A stretch of 64,000 nucleotides of DNA from Actinomycetota bacterium (lineage in GTDB: Bacteria; Actinomycetota; Actinomycetes; Mycobacteriales; HKI-0501): assembly GCA_030840805.1 (NCBI GenBank), contig JAVEDU010000064.1, forward strand, positions 1-64,000, written 5' to 3'. The stretch's first letter is position 1. Each line of letters starts with the position of its first letter. The position numbers and the translations under genes are program-made. The notes beneath the pieces are model-generated. The model had not been told where the DNA came from. It did no database searches and saw only the letters and a list, made by a program, of their open reading frames with translations. This document shows positions 61,024-64,000 of this stretch, in pieces.

Positions 61024-62268
61024 GTGGCAACGGCGGCGGCGGTCCTCCTCGTCGCCGCCGTGCTGGGCTTCGCGGTCCTCCGCCCCCGCGGCTTGCCGGA
61101 GGCGACCGCCGCGGTGCCCGCCGCAGCGCTGGCCGTGCTGACCGGCCTCGTGTCCCCCGCCGTCGCCCGCGCCGAGGTGGTGGCCCTCGCTCCCACGGTC
61201 GGCTTCCTGGCGGCGATCCTGGCGCTGGGCCACCTGTGCGACGAGCAGGGCGTGTTCGGATGGGCCGGCGCGGTGCTGGCCCGGCGCTCGGGCGGGAACG
61301 CGGCGCGGCTGTTCCCCGGCGTCTTCGCGGCGGCGACCGCCACCACGGCCGTCCTGAGCGTGGACGCCACGGTCGTCCTGCTGACCCCGGTCGTGCTGAC
61401 GACCGCGCACCTCCTCCGGGTGCGGGCCCGGCCGCACGTGTACGCGTGCGCGCACCTGGCGAACAGCGCGTCGCTGCTGTTGCCGGTCTCCAACCTGACC
61501 AACCTGCTGGTCTTCGGGCACAGCGGACTCGGCTTCACGCGGTTCGCGCTGATCATGGCGCTGCCGACCGTGGCGGTCCTCGTCGTCGAGTACGCCGTCC
61601 TGCGCCGCCGGTTCCGGGTCGATCTGCCGGCCGCGGCCGCCGCCCCGCGCCTTCCGGCGCCCGACGCGCCGGTGGTCCCGCTGCTCGTCGTGGCGGCGAC
61701 GCTGGCGGGGTTCGCCGTGGCCGAACCGCTGGGCGTCGCGCCGGCGTGGGTGGCCGCCGGGGGCGCGCTGGTGCTCGGCGGTCGGCAGGTCGTGGCGGAG
61801 CACGGCCGGTGGCGCGCGGCCGGGCGGGTGCTCGCGGCGACGCAGCCGCTGTTCTGCCTGTTCGTGCTGGCCCTCGGGGTCGTGGTGGCCGCCGCCAGCA
61901 CCCACGGCCTCGGCGCCGCGCTGGGGCGGCTCGTCCCGGCCGGCACGGGACCGCTGGAGCTCCTCGGCGTCGCCCTGCTCGCCGCCGCGCTCGCGAACCT
62001 GGTCAACAACCTCCCGGCGACGCTCCTACTGCTGCCGGTCGTCCCGCACGATGCCCCGGTGCTGCTCGCGGTGCTCCTCGGCGTCAACATCGGCCCGAAC
62101 CTGACCTATGCCGGCTCACTGGCCACCCTGCTGTGGCGGCGGTTGCTGCGCGACCGCGGCATCGCGGTGCCGATCCGCGAGTTCACCGCGCTGGGGCTGC
62201 TCACCGTGCCGGCGTGCCTGGTCGCCGGGGTACTCGCGCTGTGGGTGTCGTTCGCCGCGTTCGGCTGA
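61024..62268 (+). CDS. ArsB/NhaD (SLC13-like) ion transporter family membrane protein
   Basis: 414 aa with about eleven helices. Family blocks: TATTAVLSVDATVVLLTPVVL, ANSASLLLPVSNLTNLLVFG and NLVNNLPATLLLLPVV followed by GVNIGPNLTYAGSLATLLW in the second half, the two halves repeating as in the ion-transporter superfamily. This pattern fits arsenite or anion exporters; there is no arsR or arsC beside it, so the substrate is open. The GTG at 61024 follows a leaderless-type promoter. Confidence 0.87.
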   Translation: MATAAAVLLVAAVLGFAVLRPRGLPEATAAVPAAALAVLTGLVSPAVARAEVVALAPTVGFLAAILALGHLCDEQGVFGWAGAVLARRSGGNAARLFPGVFAAATATTAVLSVDATVVLLTPVVLTTAHLLRVRARPHVYACAHLANSASLLLPVSNLTNLLVFGHSGLGFTRFALIMALPTVAVLVVEYAVLRRRFRVDLPAAAAAPRLPAPDAPVVPLLVVAATLAGFAVAEPLGVAPAWVAAGGALVLGGRQVVAEHGRWRAAGRVLAATQPLFCLFVLALGVVVAAASTHGLGAALGRLVPAGTGPLELLGVALLAAALANLVNNLPATLLLLPVVPHDAPVLLAVLLGVNIGPNLTYAGSLATLLWRRLLRDRGIAVPIREFTALGLLTVPACLVAGVLALWVSFAAFG

Positions 62269-62271
62269 CCG

Positions 62272-63444
62272 TCAGAACAGGTGCCGCTCGGCCGAGCGCA
62301 GGTGCGCCGTGTCGTTGACGTACCGCACCCGCGCCGGACCGTCGGCGTACCAGTCCACTTCGGACAGTCCCGCCACGTCCAGGTGCAGCCGGAACAGCGC
62401 GCTCGGCGGCGCGTCCAGGGCGAACCGCAGCAGCGTCTTGATCGGCGTCACGTGCGAGACGACGGCGAGCGTCTTCCCGGGGTGCCGGGCCCGGAGCCGT
62501 TCCAGCACTGCCGCGACCCGCTCGGCGGTGGCCGCGAACGACTCCCCACCCGGGGGCGCCACGTCGGTGGAGGCCAGCCACGCGTCCAGCTCGACCGGCC
62601 ACTGCGCCCGCACCTCGGCGAACGTGTGGCCCTCCCACCTACCGAAGTCGGTCTCCGCCAGGTCGGGCTCGACCACCAGGTCGGTGCCCACCGCGGCCGC
62701 GACGGCCTCGGCGGTACGCCGGGCCCGGCGCAGCGGCGAGGTCACCACGAGGTCGATCCCGCCGCGCTCGGCGAGCCGCTCGGCGAGGCGGGCGGACTGG
62801 GCCCGGCCCTCCTCGGACAGCGGTACGTCGCCGCGGCCGGAGAACCGCTTCTGCGGGCTCAGCGGGCTGGCACCGTGCCGCACCAGGACGGTGGTCAGCG
62901 CGTTCGTGGTCGCGCCGCCGGTCCACGCGTCCGCCACGGGCCCGGCGGCGGGCTCGGTCACGTCGTCGGCGGCGACCGCGGGGGCCGGTACCGCGGTCGC
63001 CGCGTCCTCCCACCGGTCCCGGTGGATCGGCGTGCCGTCCATCGCCGAGTTCGCCAGCGCGTCGGCGGCCTTGTTCTGCTCGCGCGGGATCCACTCGAAG
63101 TTCACCGCGTCGAAGTCCCGGACGATCCCGGCGGCCCGCGCGGCCAGCGGTTTCATGTCCGGGTGCTTGATCTTCCAGCGGCCGGACATCTGCTCCACGA
63201 CGAGCTTGGAGTCCATCCGCACCTCGACGCGGCGGGCCCCGATCTCCCGGGCGGCCTCCAGCCCCGCGATCAGCCCGGAGTACTCGGCGACGTTGTTCGT
63301 GGCCCGGCCGATGGACGCCGCCCGCTCGGCGAGCAGCGCGCCGGTGTCCGCGTCCCGGACCAGCGCGCCGTACCCGGCCGGGCCCGGGTTGCCCCGGGAG
63401 CCGCCGTCGGCCTCGACCACCACACGCTCGTGGTCACGGCTCAC
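62272..63444 (-). CDS. bifunctional RNase HI / acid phosphatase (alpha-ribazole phosphatase-like)
   Basis: 390 aa from the GTG at 63444. The first 135 residues form RNase H: EADGGSRGNPGPAG, NVAEYSGLIAGLEAA, VRMDSKLVVEQ and NKAADALANS hold the catalytic acids. A short linker leads to a histidine phosphatase, VLVRHGASPLSPQKRFSGRGD, then VVTSPLRRARRTAEAV, with His in VVSHVTPIK. In M. tuberculosis the same fusion (Rv2228c) has both activities, and the phosphatase acts as CobC in cobalamin synthesis. This links it to cobU-cobT-cobS. The GTGA overlap ties it to the upstream gene. Confidence 0.93.
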   Translation of the reverse strand: MSRDHERVVVEADGGSRGNPGPAGYGALVRDADTGALLAERAASIGRATNNVAEYSGLIAGLEAAREIGARRVEVRMDSKLVVEQMSGRWKIKHPDMKPLAARAAGIVRDFDAVNFEWIPREQNKAADALANSAMDGTPIHRDRWEDAATAVPAPAVAADDVTEPAAGPVADAWTGGATTNALTTVLVRHGASPLSPQKRFSGRGDVPLSEEGRAQSARLAERLAERGGIDLVVTSPLRRARRTAEAVAAAVGTDLVVEPDLAETDFGRWEGHTFAEVRAQWPVELDAWLASTDVAPPGGESFAATAERVAAVLERLRARHPGKTLAVVSHVTPIKTLLRFALDAPPSALFRLHLDVAGLSEVDWYADGPARVRYVNDTAHLRSAERHLF

Positions 63445-64000
63445 AGGCCGGACTCCCCGGTGCGCACCAGGATGCGGCGGCACTCCTCACAGCGCACGAC
63501 CTCGTCGGCCGGGGCCGCCGCGAGGGCGGACATGTCCGACCCGGACAGCTCGATCCGGCAGCCCTCGCAGCGGCGGGCGCGGAGCATCGCCGCACCGGTA
63601 CCGCCGGAGGAGGCGCGGATCTTCTCGTACAGCGCAAGGAGGTCGGCCGGGATGCCCGCCGCCGCGGGGTCGCGCTCGGCGCGCCGGGTGGCCTCGGCCG
63701 CGTCGATCTCCGCGAACGCGGCATCGCGGCGCGCCGCGGCCGCGTCGATGGCGCCCTGGCCCTCGTCCAGGGCGGCGACGGCGGCGTCCAGGACCGCCTG
63801 GGCCTCCTCGCGCCGCTCCATCAGCTCGAGCTCGGTGTCCTCCAGCTCGGACTGCCGCCGGGAAAGGGACGCCACCTCGTGCTGGAGGCTCTCCAGCTCC
63901 TTGGCGTGGGTCACCGCGCCCGAGTCCATCCGCTGCTGGTCCCGGGTCTTGCGGGCCCGCACCTGCTCGACATCGGTCTCCAGCCGGCGGATCTCCCGGT
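63441..64000 (-). CDS. zinc-ribbon coiled-coil protein (N-terminus beyond window)
   Basis: Partial, at least 186 aa; the frame runs off the right edge. The visible part has a long coiled coil (LESLQHEVASLSRRQSELEDTELELMERREEAQAVLDAA), then the C4-type zinc ribbon, RRCEGCRIELSG and VRCEECRRILVR. It matches Rv2229c-type proteins, proposed to hold nucleic acids near RNase H. Its stop overlaps the start of the RNase H/phosphatase gene, so the two are coupled. Internal ATG codons should not be taken as the start. Confidence 0.9.
   Translation of the reverse strand, partial: REIRRLETDVEQVRARKTRDQQRMDSGAVTHAKELESLQHEVASLSRRQSELEDTELELMERREEAQAVLDAAVAALDEGQGAIDAAAARRDAAFAEIDAAEATRRAERDPAAAGIPADLLALYEKIRASSGGTGAAMLRARRCEGCRIELSGSDMSALAAAPADEVVRCEECRRILVRTGESGL

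Overview
The window is a contiguous piece of the chromosome of a very GC-rich actinomycete, probably a member of the Pseudonocardiales or a near relative. The evidence is high GC with G/C third codon positions and many GTG starts. The marker families are actinobacterial: CtaF, DUF3043, DUF4191, the RNase H/phosphatase fusion, F420-dependent enzymes and a GlnR/IdeR-type regulatory layout. From memory, the backbone follows Mycobacterium tuberculosis Rv2199c-Rv2229c: ctaC/ctaF, adenosine kinase-like, erpA, glycerate kinase, DUF3043, cobT-cobS, gcvT, pepA, E2, epimerase, lipB, lipA, DUF4191, RDD, glnA, glnE, glnA2, panB, RNase H/phosphatase, zinc-ribbon protein. The other genes are lineage-specific insertions between these landmarks.

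Layout. 0-11.4 kb: cytochrome oxidase subunits II and IV, a cysteine desulfurase/TusA pair, a PfkB-family kinase, ErpA, glycerate kinase, NadA, a RIO-type kinase, MurA, DUF3043 and an aldo/keto reductase. 11.4-16.5 kb: the late cobalamin genes cobU-cobT-cobS (CobT is strikingly divergent), a 40-bp tandem array at the end of cobS, a Pro/Thr-tailed membrane protein and gcvT. 16.6-30.8 kb: aminopeptidase A, dihydrolipoyl dehydrogenase and the two-lipoyl-domain E2, then lipB. After an insertion carrying F420-type oxidoreductases, a PAP2 phosphatase and a frameshifted gene come a TPP riboswitch, tenA and lipA. Cofactor attachment and synthesis for the 2-oxo acid dehydrogenases are therefore grouped here.

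30.9-34.8 kb: an acyltransferase, DUF4191, RDD and glnA with a GlnR-type operator. 34.8-38.9 kb: an accessory patch with an integrase remnant, a truncated permease, an iron-box-controlled ferredoxin/bfd-bfr cluster, a protealysin-like M4 peptidase and GtrA. 38.9-45.9 kb (minus strand): glnA2, a class I amidotransferase, glnE and a polytopic membrane protein, headed by a second GlnR-like site. 46-53 kb: a lipoprotein, nadE, panB, a WXG100-like pair, a signal-less BtuF-like protein with NpdG, and an unknown protein. 53-57.6 kb: a lysine/alanine-only nucleoid-type protein, a flavin monooxygenase, Cu/Zn SOD, a second integrase remnant and rnpB. 57.6-64 kb: TauE-like, PPOX, MctP with DUF3311, an ArsB-like permease, the RNase H/phosphatase fusion and a zinc-ribbon protein cut by the window edge.

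A recurring feature is a TAnnnT -10 box placed 6-8 bases before the start codon of at least fourteen genes on both strands, which predicts much leaderless transcription. No CRISPR array, tRNA, rRNA, complete transposase or complete prophage was seen.
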